64,000 nucleotides of DNA from Ascoidea asiatica. Taxonomy: Eukaryota > Ascomycota > Saccharomycetes > Ascoideales > Ascoideaceae. Location: NCBI GenBank assembly GCA_001600695.1, contig BCKQ01000010.1, positions 316,642-380,641 on the forward strand. The letters are read 5' to 3'. A model generated the notes under the pieces. That model was not told the origin of the DNA, made no database searches, and saw only the letters and a program-made list of their open reading frames with translations. A program made the translations under genes and the position numbers. Each line of letters starts with the position of its first letter. The stretch's first letter is position 1. Of this stretch, positions 11,601 through 22,105 are shown one piece after another.

Positions 11601-12856
11601 TTGAAGATTGTGGTGGAGTCATGATTGTAGTTTGAGTTGTTGATAAAGAATTTGAATTTGAATTTGATCTTGATCTTGAATTTGAATTTGATCTAGAAGT
11701 GGATCTTGAAGTTGAATGAGATGGAGACGAAGGTGATGAATTTGATCTTGATCTAAAATTTAAAGAATTTCTTTTCACAATTACTGGAGAATTTAATTTT
11801 TTACTATCATCAATGACATTATTAGAATTACTATTATTATTTGGTATATTTAATTTCAGTAATGAACTTTTTCTTAATTTATTTCTTTGAGTATTATTAC
11901 TTGTATTATTAGAGTTTAAACTATTATTTGATAAAAGTGAATTTTGATTTGAATGATTGATGAAATTCGAATGATTATTGTTAATATTGTTATAATTATT
12001 AGATAATTTGTTAGATAATGGAGAATTATTATTTGAATTTGGAAATTGGATTCTTGTATTTAAACTTGAATTAGAAGGAGAATTATTTAATTTATTATTA
12101 TTTAAAGTTGAATTTGAATTTGTATTTGAATTTGTAGATATTAATCTATTAGAAGATCTTCTTGGTAAGTCTAAATCTAAATCTATATTGTTATCATTAT
12201 TGTTATTGGTAGCATTAGTCAAACTTGGAATTGATTTTGATAGATGAATTGAATTTGAGTTCAAATTTGAATTTGAATCAACATCATCGAAATAGAAGTT
12301 ATCTTCAGTTCTTGCAGAAGAAATAGCAGTATCTAAAGAATCATCTATTAAAGGTAAAAATTGAAAAGATAATTCTTTATTGATATAATTATCTAAATCT
12401 GGTGTATTATTATTACTATTATTATTGTTTGTATTNGTAGGATTAGATAAAAGAATAATTTTTTGTAATAATAATAAAATTAAATTATTTTTTGAGGATA
12501 TGTTATTATTNATGTTATTATTATTGTTGTTTATATTATTAAATTTTAAATTATTTAAAATTGTATTATTTAAATTATTTATATTTAAATTTGAATTAGT
12601 TANAATATTTAAATTTGGTTTTTTCTCTAAATTTTTAATATTATTTGTTGTAGTTGTTGTAATATTTGGATCAGTATTAGATAATAGAGTATTTGATTCA
12701 AATGAGAAAGAAGATTGAATTGAAGATCTTTTTGTAGTTGTTATACTTCTAGTTGGAGTATTATTTGCAGTACCTATATTATTTGAAGAGTAATTATTAA
12801 TTAGATTTGATAAATTATCAGAGGATAATGAAGATGATATAATATTATTTTTATTA

Positions 12857-12894
<38 letters not shown>

Positions 12895-12966
12895 ATTAAT
12901 ATTATTAAGAGATGTAGTTTGAGAAGGAGTTTGAGATTGAGTTTGAGTAAGATTTTGAATTGACAT
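8683..12966 (-). CDS. BEM3: Rho GTPase-activating protein Bem3 (PX, PH, RhoGAP)
   Basis: A 1427-residue protein. The first 690 residues are Asn/Ser-rich low complexity. A PX domain covers about 705-832 (VTLNILSTLSINKNN, PPLPDKSLFLNNFPVK). A PH domain covers about 857-982 (KHGYLIKRSKAISGNTWKARY). A RhoGAP domain runs from about 1195 to the end, with the arginine finger in EGLFRISGSSS near 1244 and HCVTGLLKLFFRELPSPL. The PX-PH-RhoGAP order is that of yeast Bem3, a GAP for Cdc42 that limits bud-site polarity and binds phosphoinositides on membranes. The start ATG is directly preceded by A-rich leader. Family length is about 1130 in baker's yeast; the extra length is mostly Asn runs. Four Ns give unknown residues, none in a catalytic motif. 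Confidence 0.95.
12860..12892 (-). repeat. ATT trinucleotide run coding Asn in BEM3
   Basis: An uninterrupted ATT run on the + strand, coding Asn on the minus strand near the Bem3 N-terminus. Confidence 0.8.
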
Positions 12967-14510
12967 TTTTTAAAAAAAGATTAAATATGTATATATATAG
13001 AAGAAGAATAAAGATAAGTTAAATTAAAAAGTTTATAAACATAAGTGAAATATTGGTTATTAATTATTTATTATTAAATATTAATTATTAGTTATTAGTT
13101 ATTACTATCAATGATTGATTGATTAATTGAAANGAACGATGATAATAAAAAGGAAAGTGAAGTACTTGAAAGGAATGAAATATTGGCGTAATTCGATATA
13201 TTTGATATATAATATAGTTGGTTATAAGTGATAAGTAAATATTAAGTAGATAAATGATGATATTTTAGGTGATTCAGAAGAAAAAAATATCAGCGTCTAA
13301 TATTTTTCTAATTATTTTCTTTTGTCTGTTTTTGATAATATTAGTTTGAAAATGAATTAAAAGGATCAAGTAATTAAATATTTTGAAGANATAAAAAAAT
13401 AAAGAATTGGTTGGGTGATTGATTAATAAACTTTCTAATGAATTAACTTGATGAAATAACCTAATTATGTAATGGTTTGAATAATCTTTGTTTTCTTAAA
13501 TGGATTGATTGAATTTTAATTCAGACTCTTTTTTGCTTGTTAAGTAGTAGCTTAGTTGAAGAGTAATGTGAAAATGGATAGAAATAGACTCTTTTGGAAA
13601 TATATTATTGTTGGATATCTTGAATATTTTTAATATATTGAAGATGTGTGTATATCTTATTTGGGATATTTTATTGATTGAGCAGACGAGTATCCTATTG
13701 CTTAGGGTATTGGTTATGCTATTGATATTTTGCTTATCCTATTGATGAGGATATTATTAGAATTATGAACTGAATTGAATATAAATATAAATATAAATAT
13801 AAATATAAATATAAATATAAATTCAATTGAAATTGAAATTGAAATTGAATTGAACATAAATAAATTGATTGAAGAAAGAAAGAAAGAAATGAAATGAATG
13901 TGTTTGATCAGCTGCCATTAGCGAGGTGGGTGAGTATCCTTTTTATTCTTTCTCTTACACCTGAATAGCGTATTCTTATGAAGTGTGCTCTCGAAGAGGC
14001 AACGTTATTGTTGCACTAATAAGAACTGCTGCCTGTCCAGCCTAGGACCTGTGTAGTCTTACCCGGATTGCATCTTGTCCTGTTTNTCTTGTTTCAGGTT
14101 CTTTTCACATTCTTTCATTTCTCTACGATTTCTCTACGCAGATCAAATACAGATCAAATATTCCATTGAGATCACTGATAAAAAGAAAAAATAAAAAGAA
14201 AAGATAAAAAGAAAAAAAGGAGTCCCACAAATTTGATCTCTATTACAAAATTCAATCGATATAATTAGCTTATTAGTATGCAATTTATTTATTTATTAGT
14301 TTATTAAGTTATGTAGTTTGTGGAATCAAGAAGTGTATGAAATCTAAATAAATATGCTTTGATAAAAAAATGATAAAAAAATGATATATGAAATGAAAAT
14401 AAATGAATGAATGGATGATAATATAATACAAAAGTCAGAAGAAGAAAAGAAATGAAGTGAAGTGAAGAAAAGAGGATAGATAATAAGAAAGAAGTAAGGA
14501 AGGAAGATAA
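12967..14510. promoter_or_regulatory. Long upstream region of BEM3
   Basis: 1.5 kb between the F-box gene stop and the BEM3 start, with no gene seen. The BEM3-proximal part is AT-rich. A hexanucleotide array lies at 13781-13822, followed by GAAATT repeats. A GC-richer core (about 13905-14110) includes the small inverted repeat GCAAC/GTTGC around 13996. This core is probably the regulatory centre of a polarity gene, but no named site was identified. Confidence 0.45.
13781..13822 (+). repeat. ATAAAT hexanucleotide array, seven perfect copies
   Basis: Seven head-to-tail ATAAAT units, followed by imperfect TTGAAA-type repeats to about 13855. A microsatellite in the BEM3 upstream region. Confidence 0.95.
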
Positions 14511-15314
14511 TTAGGTGAAATTTTCAAATTTATTTAAAAGATATAAAGTATTAATATTGATAATATTAAATTTTATAAAATAATTTTGAAAATAATCAAA
14601 ATTATAAATTTTAGAATTATTATTTAATTCATCTTCTTCAATTTCACCCTTTTTAAAATTAAATTTAATTTTAATTTCATTTTTGTTGGAGTTTAAATTT
14701 AAATCAATATTTTCTTGATCATTATTATCATTTAAATAGATCTTATTATCATTTTCAAAAAATTTTATTCTTTTTCCATTTGCATTTTCATTATTAGTAT
14801 TAGTATTAGTATTAGTATTAATAGTGTAAACTAAAGAGTAAAATAGTTTTATAAATGAGGAATATTCATTAACTAATAGATTTAATTCATTTTCATTANT
14901 TTCACCATCATCATTATTATTTGAAATATTTTCATTTACAACATCTTTATTTAAATCTTTGAATTCATTATTGAATAGATTTTTACATCTTAAGCATTTA
15001 TTAATCTTAAAATTTAAATTCATTAGATTGTCATTTCTATTACCATTAGAATCTGTCTGAATTAAGTTATAATAGAATTTTTCATTTGAAGAGATTTTAT
15101 TTTGTGGTGAATATAAACTTAAATTTAAATTTTTTAAATCATAATTTAAGAAATTTGAGATTCTTTGTTTNATAATTTTTTCAATTATTAAATTTCTTAA
15201 ATATTTATTTGTTTTTAAAATTTCTATAATTGTTAAAATATCTAAATTTTTTAATATATTTATTTGAATATGCTCTGGTAATAAATTAATATCCATTTTG
15301 AAATTATTATACAT
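14511..15314 (-). CDS. F-box protein of unknown target
   Basis: A 267-residue protein. The N-terminus is an F-box: LPEHIQINILKNLDILTIIE followed by ILKTNKYLRNLIIEKI (about residues 12-47), the Skp1-binding motif of SCF ubiquitin ligases. Translation may begin at the ATG at 15314 or, more in line with F-box proteins, at the second ATG at 15296 (MDINLLPEH). The rest has a CLRCKNLF motif near residue 112 and Asn/Thr-rich inserts, with no leucine-rich or WD repeats visible. The protein is short for a substrate adaptor. The target is unknown. Divergent from QCR10; BEM3 lies downstream on the same strand. Confidence 0.6.
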   Translation of the reverse strand: MYNNFKMDINLLPEHIQINILKNLDILTIIEILKTNKYLRNLIIEKIXKQRISNFLNYDLKNLNLSLYSPQNKISSNEKFYYNLIQTDSNGNRNDNLMNLNFKINKCLRCKNLFNNEFKDLNKDVVNENISNNNDDGEXNENELNLLVNEYSSFIKLFYSLVYTINTNTNTNTNNENANGKRIKFFENDNKIYLNDNNDQENIDLNLNSNKNEIKIKFNFKKGEIEEDELNNNSKIYNFDYFQNYFIKFNIININTLYLLNKFENFT

Positions 15315-15659
15315 CTTGAAGTTATTATTATAGATTATTATTGATTATAATTATTTATTTATGATTGATTCGATTCTAATTAGAAAAGACGATTATTGAG
15401 GTTTATATATGAATCATAATGGATTAATATTTCTATTATCTTATCGTACATTATTGATTTAGTATAATTTATTTGAATTTCGGGATTTTTCTGATATGAC
15501 TATTTTAGGATTTATTTTCTATATCTCTCTCTCTCCTAAAAATTCCGAAGATTTATATAAAAATTTTAGTAATTCACATACAAAATCAGTAAAATAATAG
15601 TAAAACAACAGTAAATATAAAAAAAAAAATATAAAATGTGCCCGAAAGTGCAGAAACCA

Positions 15660-15687
15660 TTCATAAAGGGTAAACACCCTTTATGAA
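15660..15687. repeat. Perfect inverted repeat, 12-bp arms, 4-base spacer
   Basis: TTCATAAAGGGT at 15660-15671 and ACCCTTTATGAA at 15676-15687, spaced by AAAC. Transcribed RNA could form a tight hairpin. Read as DNA it is a near-palindrome suited to a dimeric binding protein. It lies about 345 bp upstream of the F-box gene start. Confidence 0.95.
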
Positions 15688-15858
15688 AATACAAACAAGA
15701 ACAAACAAAAACATTTGTTTGATCAAAATCTGAGTCATTCTGGAAAAATTATTACTTGATAATTCGGTTTTCTAATCGAATTCATATCACTTTCAGTATG
15801 GGGTACAGGCATTTCTTGAGTCACAAGCCGCTTACCCTGTCCACAGTCACTGAAGAAA

Positions 15859-16089
15859 ATGAAACAAGCTTACAGCACTGTTTACTTAAATTATATTGAT
15901 TCAGAAGGGCAGTCACGAGCCATCTGTTTGGTTTATGCCTGTTTTGATGCTTCTGAGCACGTTACAGCTCCGGTTTATTCTGAAAATTGGCAGAGGGCAG
16001 CAGACAGCAGCAGAGAACAATTGCCACACCCGAAATCTGCCATTTCCGATAATCGAATATATGCTCAGTCACACCCGAGCCCAAGCTGA
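15859..16089 (+). CDS. Candidate small ORF, 76 codons, no recognised family
   Basis: An ATG with an AAA context opens a 76-codon frame in the GC-richer island upstream of QCR10. The composition is protein-like (MKQAYSTVYLNYIDSEGQ at the start), with no Asn runs. A second frame (15896-16225, 109 codons) overlaps it. Because stop codons are AT-rich, open frames are longer in such islands by chance. I rank it as unlikely but possible. Confidence 0.2.
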   Translation: MKQAYSTVYLNYIDSEGQSRAICLVYACFDASEHVTAPVYSENWQRAADSSREQLPHPKSAISDNRIYAQSHPSPS

Positions 16090-16111
16090 GTCACCGACGG
16101 AAGTTGCTCGG

Positions 16112-16118
16112 CCAATCA
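16112..16118 (+). promoter_or_regulatory. CCAAT box, possible Hap2/3/4/5 site
   Basis: CCAATCA within GGCCAATCACCG. The Hap complex activates respiratory genes through CCAAT boxes, and QCR10 is a respiratory gene. The site is about 725 bp from the QCR10 ATG, farther than usual, so the link is tentative. Confidence 0.35.
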
Positions 16119-16842
16119 CCGCCATGCCTCAAGTGTCTTTTGATCTGTTTATTCTTCTGCTCCGGTCCGTTTTTGTGGTAAAAAGTAGTCGAATCCGCTC
16201 TAATGGCTTGACAGTAATATCTTAATACTGTTGAATCTTTTAACCGTTCAACGTTCATCTCTCTCTCTCTCTCACTTTCTGGTTACTTATTCACTTAAAG
16301 AAACTAATCATGAGGAACTTGAGCTGATATTAATATATTAATATTCTATTACTGCTCTACTATTCCCTTTGTTTCGTTATCTTTACCTGATATTCGATTA
16401 AGTACTTCTATTCCTCTATGATTCAAAATCATTCATCGACTCTTAAGAAATAATAATAATAATAAATATTTTATTTTACACCCATGAAACTTATCCATAA
16501 AAAACAAAAGATTTGATTCATAAATGCAACCATTGCTATGGATTCAATCATTTACCTTTCACACAGATTCAATACTTGGTATCCGGGTAACCTATTTATG
16601 CTCTTTATGCTCTTGTTCCAGAAACCTATCAGGATTCAATAAATCTCAATTACATAATCTCACAATTGAATGAACTTCTGAGATTCAAAAAAAGGTCTAA
16701 AACCTCATACAAACAAACACTATTCAAGCCTATCAAATATTGAAAAGTTATTCAATTTAAATAATAGAAAAAAATATAATAAAAGATTTAAAAAATAAAA
16801 ATAATCAATTCAATATTCAATTAAGTCAATAATATATTCAAA

Positions 16843-17178
16843 ATGGTTAATGTAAGTTTCATTGCAAAAAAAAAATTAATAATTAATTCTCCATCTTTTA
16901 TCAAGTAAATAATGTCAATTCTAACTTCTAATTTATTTTTTTGACTAATTCAAAAGTACATCTCTAAACCTGCTTATAAAGCTGTTCCAAATGTTTCAAA
17001 AATATTAGCTCTTAAATCTTTTAGTCCTGCTTTAGCATTTTGGGGTGTAGCTGCTGGTGCTGCTGTTTTTACTTTCGCTGAAGGTGTACCAATTTTCAAA
17101 ACAACTTTTTTTCAAAAAATTCCTGTTTTTGGTGATCATTGGACTTATAATCCTGATCCAGAAGATCTTCCTGTTTAA
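16843..17178 (+). CDS. QCR10: Cytochrome bc1 complex subunit 10, spliced
   Basis: Exon 1 is only three codons (16843-16851, Met-Val-Asn). A 105-nt intron (16852-16956) opens with GTAAGT and ends CAAAAG. Candidate branch sites are TTCTAAC (16919-16925) and GACTAAT (16943-16949); neither is the perfect TACTAAC. Exon 2 is 16957-17178. The 76-residue product has a single membrane segment (ALAFWGVAAGAAVFTFAEG) followed by VPIFKTTFFQKIPVFGDHW and an acidic-Pro tail ending PDPEDLPV. This matches the small, single-span subunit 10 of ubiquinol-cytochrome c reductase in the inner mitochondrial membrane. The baker's yeast gene also has an intron near its start. Reading the genomic ATG without splicing gives no product. 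Convergent with the galactanase gene. Confidence 0.88.
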
Positions 17179-17436
17179 TCAATCTCTAACTTAGATTATT
17201 TAATATTTATTATTTTTAGTTTTTGTTAATACTGATGTTTTTTTTGGTTTCTTCTTTTTTTTTCAATAAATAATCTCAATTTTAGAATCAATACTTTAAT
17301 ATTCATCTAATAAAACTAGTACTAGTCTATATTTTTAGAAATTAAATCAATTACATTTACATAAACAAGATATTTAATAAAAAAAAAATGAAAAGTTTCA
17401 AATGTGCTTTAAAGAAATTTAAAAAAGAAATTTTAA

Positions 17437-18513
17437 CTAACTGCTATACATATTAACACTATCTCTAGCAGTTGCTTTAGTCTTAGGCCATGTAGTCCAA
17501 TCAACATCAAATAATAAATTATCTGAACATGAACTACCTAATGCTGAATTATTTAAATATGCTCCTTCCCAATAAAAGATACCAGTACCAAGATTATCAT
17601 TTAATCCTTCTAAAACGCTAATAATATCTTGTACCCAAGTTATTTGTCCAGATTCACTTACATCAATACTAGTATCACTTAATGTTACTCCACTACATGA
17701 AACTGGCCAATCTGTTTCAACAATCATTATATCTTTACCATATTTACTACCGATTGTATTTAATGATGTTTTTAAACTTGATAATGTTGCACTTGTACTA
17801 TAAAATGGATAAAATGAAAATCCCATGATATCAAAATCATCTAAAGAAACTGAACCTGTAGCAATAACTCCTTTAAACCAATATGTATGATCTTTCCATC
17901 CATTATCTAAATGAATCATAATCTTAGGTTGTGTAACTCCTGCAGAAACTGCATCATCAACTCCATTTCTTGCTGCTTTCCATAATTTTGCAAAATTATC
18001 ATAATTATTATTAGAAATTTTTCCAGTTGGCCATAACATACCAATTGTAATTTCATTACCTAAAGAAACAATTGAAAGATCAACACCTGCATCATTGAAT
18101 GAAACAAGTGTACTTTTAACATATGATCTAACTTTAGTTTCTAAAGCTGTTAAACTTGTTGACCATCCTGTTGGAATACCTTGTTTTGATGGATCGGCCC
18201 ATGTTGAACTGAAAAAAATATCTAAATAAATTGAATATCCTGCTTTTGAAAATCTTTTTGCTAATTCTAAATTATAATTAAGTCCATAATCATCATCATC
18301 ACTTGATGTTGCCCATAATCTTAATCTAACTGAATTCATTCCACCATTACCTAAAATAGTTTCAACTGCTGTAGTTGTACCATCAACTGTATAATAATAT
18401 CCACTATCTTCTAACATTTTGACTGATGAAAGATCATGACCTTTATAAAATGTTGTTGAAACAACTGCAACTGCTAATGCAGAAATTGTAATCAATGATG
18501 AAAAAAATTTCAT
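17437..18513 (-). CDS. Secreted arabinogalactan endo-beta-1,4-galactanase (GH53)
   Basis: A 358-residue glycoside hydrolase family 53 enzyme, which cuts beta-1,4-galactan side chains of plant pectin. A signal peptide covers about residues 1-19 (MKFFSSLITISALAVAVVS). Core motifs follow: YKGHDLSSVKMLE, then NSVRLRLW (60-67), the acid/base Glu154 in SLGNEITIGMLW, DIMGFSFYPFY (228-238), the nucleophile Glu266 in MIVETDWP, and FYWEGAYL (313-320). Both catalytic residues and the family length are intact, so the enzyme should be active and exported. Codon use (TTA, AAT, rare CTG) is like its neighbours, so any transfer would not be recent. The gene is flanked by QCR10 (convergent) and PMS1. GH53 is common in moulds and bacteria and uncommon in budding yeasts. 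Confidence 0.93.
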   Translation of the reverse strand: MKFFSSLITISALAVAVVSTTFYKGHDLSSVKMLEDSGYYYTVDGTTTAVETILGNGGMNSVRLRLWATSSDDDDYGLNYNLELAKRFSKAGYSIYLDIFFSSTWADPSKQGIPTGWSTSLTALETKVRSYVKSTLVSFNDAGVDLSIVSLGNEITIGMLWPTGKISNNNYDNFAKLWKAARNGVDDAVSAGVTQPKIMIHLDNGWKDHTYWFKGVIATGSVSLDDFDIMGFSFYPFYSTSATLSSLKTSLNTIGSKYGKDIMIVETDWPVSCSGVTLSDTSIDVSESGQITWVQDIISVLEGLNDNLGTGIFYWEGAYLNNSALGSSCSDNLLFDVDWTTWPKTKATARDSVNMYSS

Positions 18514-19225
18514 TTTTGACTTGATTTACTTCTNAAAAGAAATAAGAAATATATAAAAAAAAAATTAATTTAAAGGAATGAATGAGTTTATACTATTTTA
18601 AATCAAAAAGTATAATAAATTATCAAAATATATGTTTGATAAATAAAAAGATAATAATAATAATAATAGAGGATTCTTTAAAAAACTAATTCATTGCNTT
18701 ATTTGAAGGTTATTTTACCTTTAAATATAAAAAAAAAATATGAAGAACTATTTTGATATTATCTATTTGAATAAATACGAATATGAATATCCTTTTTTGT
18801 AAAACAATTGAATTTTTGAATATTATGAACTATTATTAAAAAGCTTACTACATTACCTGTATTTGCTACTTAACCATATCAACCCATTGTGTTATTAGTA
18901 TTGAAAAGTCTTTCAGCTTTATTTACACTCCAAAAATTAATTTCATGGTTTCATATTTTCATTTTTAGCAAAATAAATACAATTTCTGAATAGCTTTTTT
19001 CAATTTATTCTCTTCAATTCCTTTAAATTTTCATTGTTACAAATCTCAATTCACATTTTAATACTATTCTTTGCTCACAACACACGCTGAAACTGTAAAT
19101 CTTTAATTCTACAACGATACAAAATACTGAAATTGAATGGTCTCAATACAAAGCGGATTTTCATGAGTAATTTTATTAAAATTATTTAAAACGTCAAATA
19201 TTTACTTATTTTTTNTTTAAGTAAT
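18514..19225. promoter_or_regulatory. Upstream region of the galactanase gene and 3' region of PMS1
   Basis: 712 bp, AT-rich, with short poly-A and a TAA microsatellite at about 18651-18667. No convincing regulator site was seen. It must contain the galactanase promoter. Confidence 0.4.
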
Positions 19226-22105
19226 TTAAATTTTATAGTCCTTGGAAAATGTTTTGATTTTACTTATTTCTACAAGATGTCTCATTGTTGGTCTACCATG
19301 TGGACAATTCCAAGGTTTATCCAAAGTACTCAAGTTTCTTACAACTTTTGTCATCATTTTCTCAGTTAATGGCTTACCTATCATTATACTCATTCTACAT
19401 GCTCTTGAAGCAAACATACCATATATTTTAGAACATTGTAAAGATTCAATTATTTGCTTATTCTCTAAGTTTTCTTTTATTAATGAAACTAATTCATAAA
19501 AATCATTTATATCAAAAACAGTTTGTTTTGAAATTGGAATCGCCTTTAATTTTATTCTTAAACCAGCTTCCTTCGATTCATCCACTTCAATTTTAAATCC
19601 GTTTCTTTGAAAAACGTTTTCATGATCAATAATTATTATTTCTTCAATTGGTGAAACTTCTATTGGAATTTTATCGATTAAAGGTTGACTTTGGAATTTT
19701 GTTGTTTTTCTTAAATTTTCAAAATTAAATTTTTCATCAGAAGCATGTTGATCAACTATAAAAAGGTTTTTTTCTTTTGAAGTTTGATCATATGAAATTG
19801 CTAAAATGAATCCAAGATTAAATTGACCTCCTATATCCATTTTCAGAAAATCCGATTTTTTAATTGTCAAAGAAAGTTTTTTTTCAGCTTCTTCCAAATT
19901 TTTATCTACATCTGATATTGCATCTTTTTTAAAAACTTCAGTTGAAATATTCTTATTTATATTTAAATATCCAAGTTTCGTTTTAATTAAATTAATTTCA
20001 TCAAATACATCTTTTTTATTAAAAAATTTACTTGTCATAACGTTTTGGAGGTTCGAATCTTTTTTTCTTTTTCTCATATTATCTAATGCAATACTTTGTT
20101 GTCTTTTAATATTATTGAGTCTTTGGGATACTGCAGAAACTNAAATATTGGCTTGAGAATTGTCATTATAATCTATACTATCATTAAGATATTGTAAATT
20201 TTTCTTATTCCCATGCCCTTTGTCACAACTATCACAAGAATTAGTTTTAGATAATCTCTTTGATTCTGATTCTTCTACTTCAGACTCCGGATCAGATTCA
20301 CTAACAAAAAGTGGATTTTTTATCTCCTTTTCTTTNATTACAATTCTATTTTTTATTATTTCTTCATCAATCACTCCAAGAGTTAATTCCTCTTCAATAT
20401 CAGTTTCTATTTCAGAATCATCAATGCCATTAGTATTTTTAGCATCTACATCTTTCAGTTCACCGGGTTTTGTTTGATTCCTGGAGTTATCTAGACTAAG
20501 TGTAGGTGTGAAAACAGTAACATTATTATTCAATAATTGACTACTGAATCGTTCATTTATAGAAGAATAAGTTCTTTTTGTAGCGGAGCGAATGCTATCT
20601 TTACCATCAGACGTATCTTCTTCCGAAACTAAAGTATTTTTATTTGAAACTTTTAACACTTCTTGTAGTTCATTTATTTCATCCTCTTCCATCTCTTTTT
20701 CATTTTCTTCAATGCTGTCTTGATCTTTAAATTTCAATGAGTTCAATCTCAGTGTTCCAAAGGATGGTGGAGAAGAAATCGGAGAAATAATAAAGTCTTT
20801 TTTAGCCCTTTTTGAGGGACGTTCATAATTTTCATTATATTCATTATCAATTACTGATTTTTCATTAGAATTTTGAGATAATGTAGTCGTAAAATCTCCA
20901 ATTGAAACAGTTAAATCATTTGATAAAGTTTTATTTTGTTTTGGAATTGAAATACCAAAATCATTATAAATATCAATTAATTTTAATTTTAATAATTCAA
21001 AAATAATTTTTTCATTATGAATTAAAATAAATTTTTTATCTGGAACTAAATTAATATCAATTGAATTTGGATTAATTTTTAAATTTATTATTATAAATGG
21101 AAATTGAACATTATTAAAAGTTTTATATACTTCATTAATCAAATTTTTTAGAGTTTTCAGTACTATTGGTCTTGAATTTATGAAAAAATATTGATGAGAA
21201 GAAGATTTTAAGCCTAAAGTTGGAGAAGGATTTGAAATATAACCTTCAACAATTATTTTATTATCATCATTTTGGGATCCATCTTTTTCATAACCTTCTT
21301 CTATGTTTTTATTTTGATCATAATTTTCTAGAATGAAATCCAATGGAATTAAATTATTAGAATTTATTTGTTTTTGACTGAAAACTGATAAAATATTATC
21401 TTTGATTGATTTTTGATTTCCTTTAGTTGATAATAATAAATTTTTTTTAGAGTAAGTGATTTTACTTTTATTATTTTTATTTTGAGNAGAGGAAGTTGAT
21501 TTATTTGGTGAAGTCATATTATAAACTTGAATTCTTACATCTTTTAAAATTAAACAATAATGAGTAAGTAATTCAATAGTTCTATTGAATTCTTTTCTAT
21601 AATTTTTTATAAGATTTTTTCTTCTAACAGGTAATTTATCAAATAATTGATTAGTTATTATCGTTGAACCAATTTTACGATTGGTTACTTTTTTATTTAA
21701 TAAATTTCCATTATCAGTATTATAATTTAAAAGATAAGCTAATGGTTTGTAATCACTATTTGAAGTTATAATTTTAAATTCTTTTGAAATTAAACAAATT
21801 GAATGAATTGCTTCACCTCTAAAACCATAAGTGACCAATTTATCTAAATCATCGAATTCAATTAATTTACTTGTGAAATGATTTTGACAAATATTTTTAA
21901 AATCTTTTATACTAATTCCAGTACCATTATCTATAACTTCAATAGAATCAATACCATAATTTTTGAAAATAATTTCAATTGAATTTGAATTTGCATCAAT
22001 TGAATTTTCCACTAATTCTTTAACAGCAGAAGCTAAATCAATAATTACTTGACCTGATGAGATTTTTTCAACATCATTATGATTAATTTTATTTATTGAA
22101 GACAT
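19226..22105 (-). CDS. PMS1: DNA mismatch repair MutL homologue Pms1
   Basis: A 959-residue MutL protein, partner of Mlh1 in the MutL-alpha endonuclease. The N-terminal GHKL ATPase has AVKELVENSIDANS (Glu30, Asn34), DNGTGIS (59-65) and GFRGEA (94-99). The linker is long, acidic and Ser-rich. The C-terminal domain has the metal-binding endonuclease motif DQHA-x2-E-x4-E at residues 785-796, plus the conserved ACRMSIMIGKPL and CPHGRPTMRHL, which mark the Pms1/PMS2 branch and exclude Mlh1, Mlh2 and Mlh3. Four Ns fall in the linker or variable regions. The gene is about 85 residues longer than in baker's yeast, from linker expansion. Its promoter holds a cell-cycle box. Confidence 0.96.
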   Translation of the reverse strand: MSSINKINHNDVEKISSGQVIIDLASAVKELVENSIDANSNSIEIIFKNYGIDSIEVIDNGTGISIKDFKNICQNHFTSKLIEFDDLDKLVTYGFRGEAIHSICLISKEFKIITSNSDYKPLAYLLNYNTDNGNLLNKKVTNRKIGSTIITNQLFDKLPVRRKNLIKNYRKEFNRTIELLTHYCLILKDVRIQVYNMTSPNKSTSSXQNKNNKSKITYSKKNLLLSTKGNQKSIKDNILSVFSQKQINSNNLIPLDFILENYDQNKNIEEGYEKDGSQNDDNKIIVEGYISNPSPTLGLKSSSHQYFFINSRPIVLKTLKNLINEVYKTFNNVQFPFIIINLKINPNSIDINLVPDKKFILIHNEKIIFELLKLKLIDIYNDFGISIPKQNKTLSNDLTVSIGDFTTTLSQNSNEKSVIDNEYNENYERPSKRAKKDFIISPISSPPSFGTLRLNSLKFKDQDSIEENEKEMEEDEINELQEVLKVSNKNTLVSEEDTSDGKDSIRSATKRTYSSINERFSSQLLNNNVTVFTPTLSLDNSRNQTKPGELKDVDAKNTNGIDDSEIETDIEEELTLGVIDEEIIKNRIVXKEKEIKNPLFVSESDPESEVEESESKRLSKTNSCDSCDKGHGNKKNLQYLNDSIDYNDNSQANIXVSAVSQRLNNIKRQQSIALDNMRKRKKDSNLQNVMTSKFFNKKDVFDEINLIKTKLGYLNINKNISTEVFKKDAISDVDKNLEEAEKKLSLTIKKSDFLKMDIGGQFNLGFILAISYDQTSKEKNLFIVDQHASDEKFNFENLRKTTKFQSQPLIDKIPIEVSPIEEIIIIDHENVFQRNGFKIEVDESKEAGLRIKLKAIPISKQTVFDINDFYELVSLIKENLENKQIIESLQCSKIYGMFASRACRMSIMIGKPLTEKMMTKVVRNLSTLDKPWNCPHGRPTMRHLVEISKIKTFSKDYKI

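Larger units (their letters stand above)
15315..16842. promoter_or_regulatory. Divergent region between the F-box gene and QCR10
   Basis: 1.5 kb. It holds a perfect 12-bp inverted repeat (15660-15687), a GC-richer island (about 15780-16210) with open frames of 76 and 109 codons, and a CCAATCA box (16112-16118). It also has a CT dinucleotide run at about 16258-16274. The QCR10-proximal 600 bp is AT-rich with no landmarks. Confidence 0.5.
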
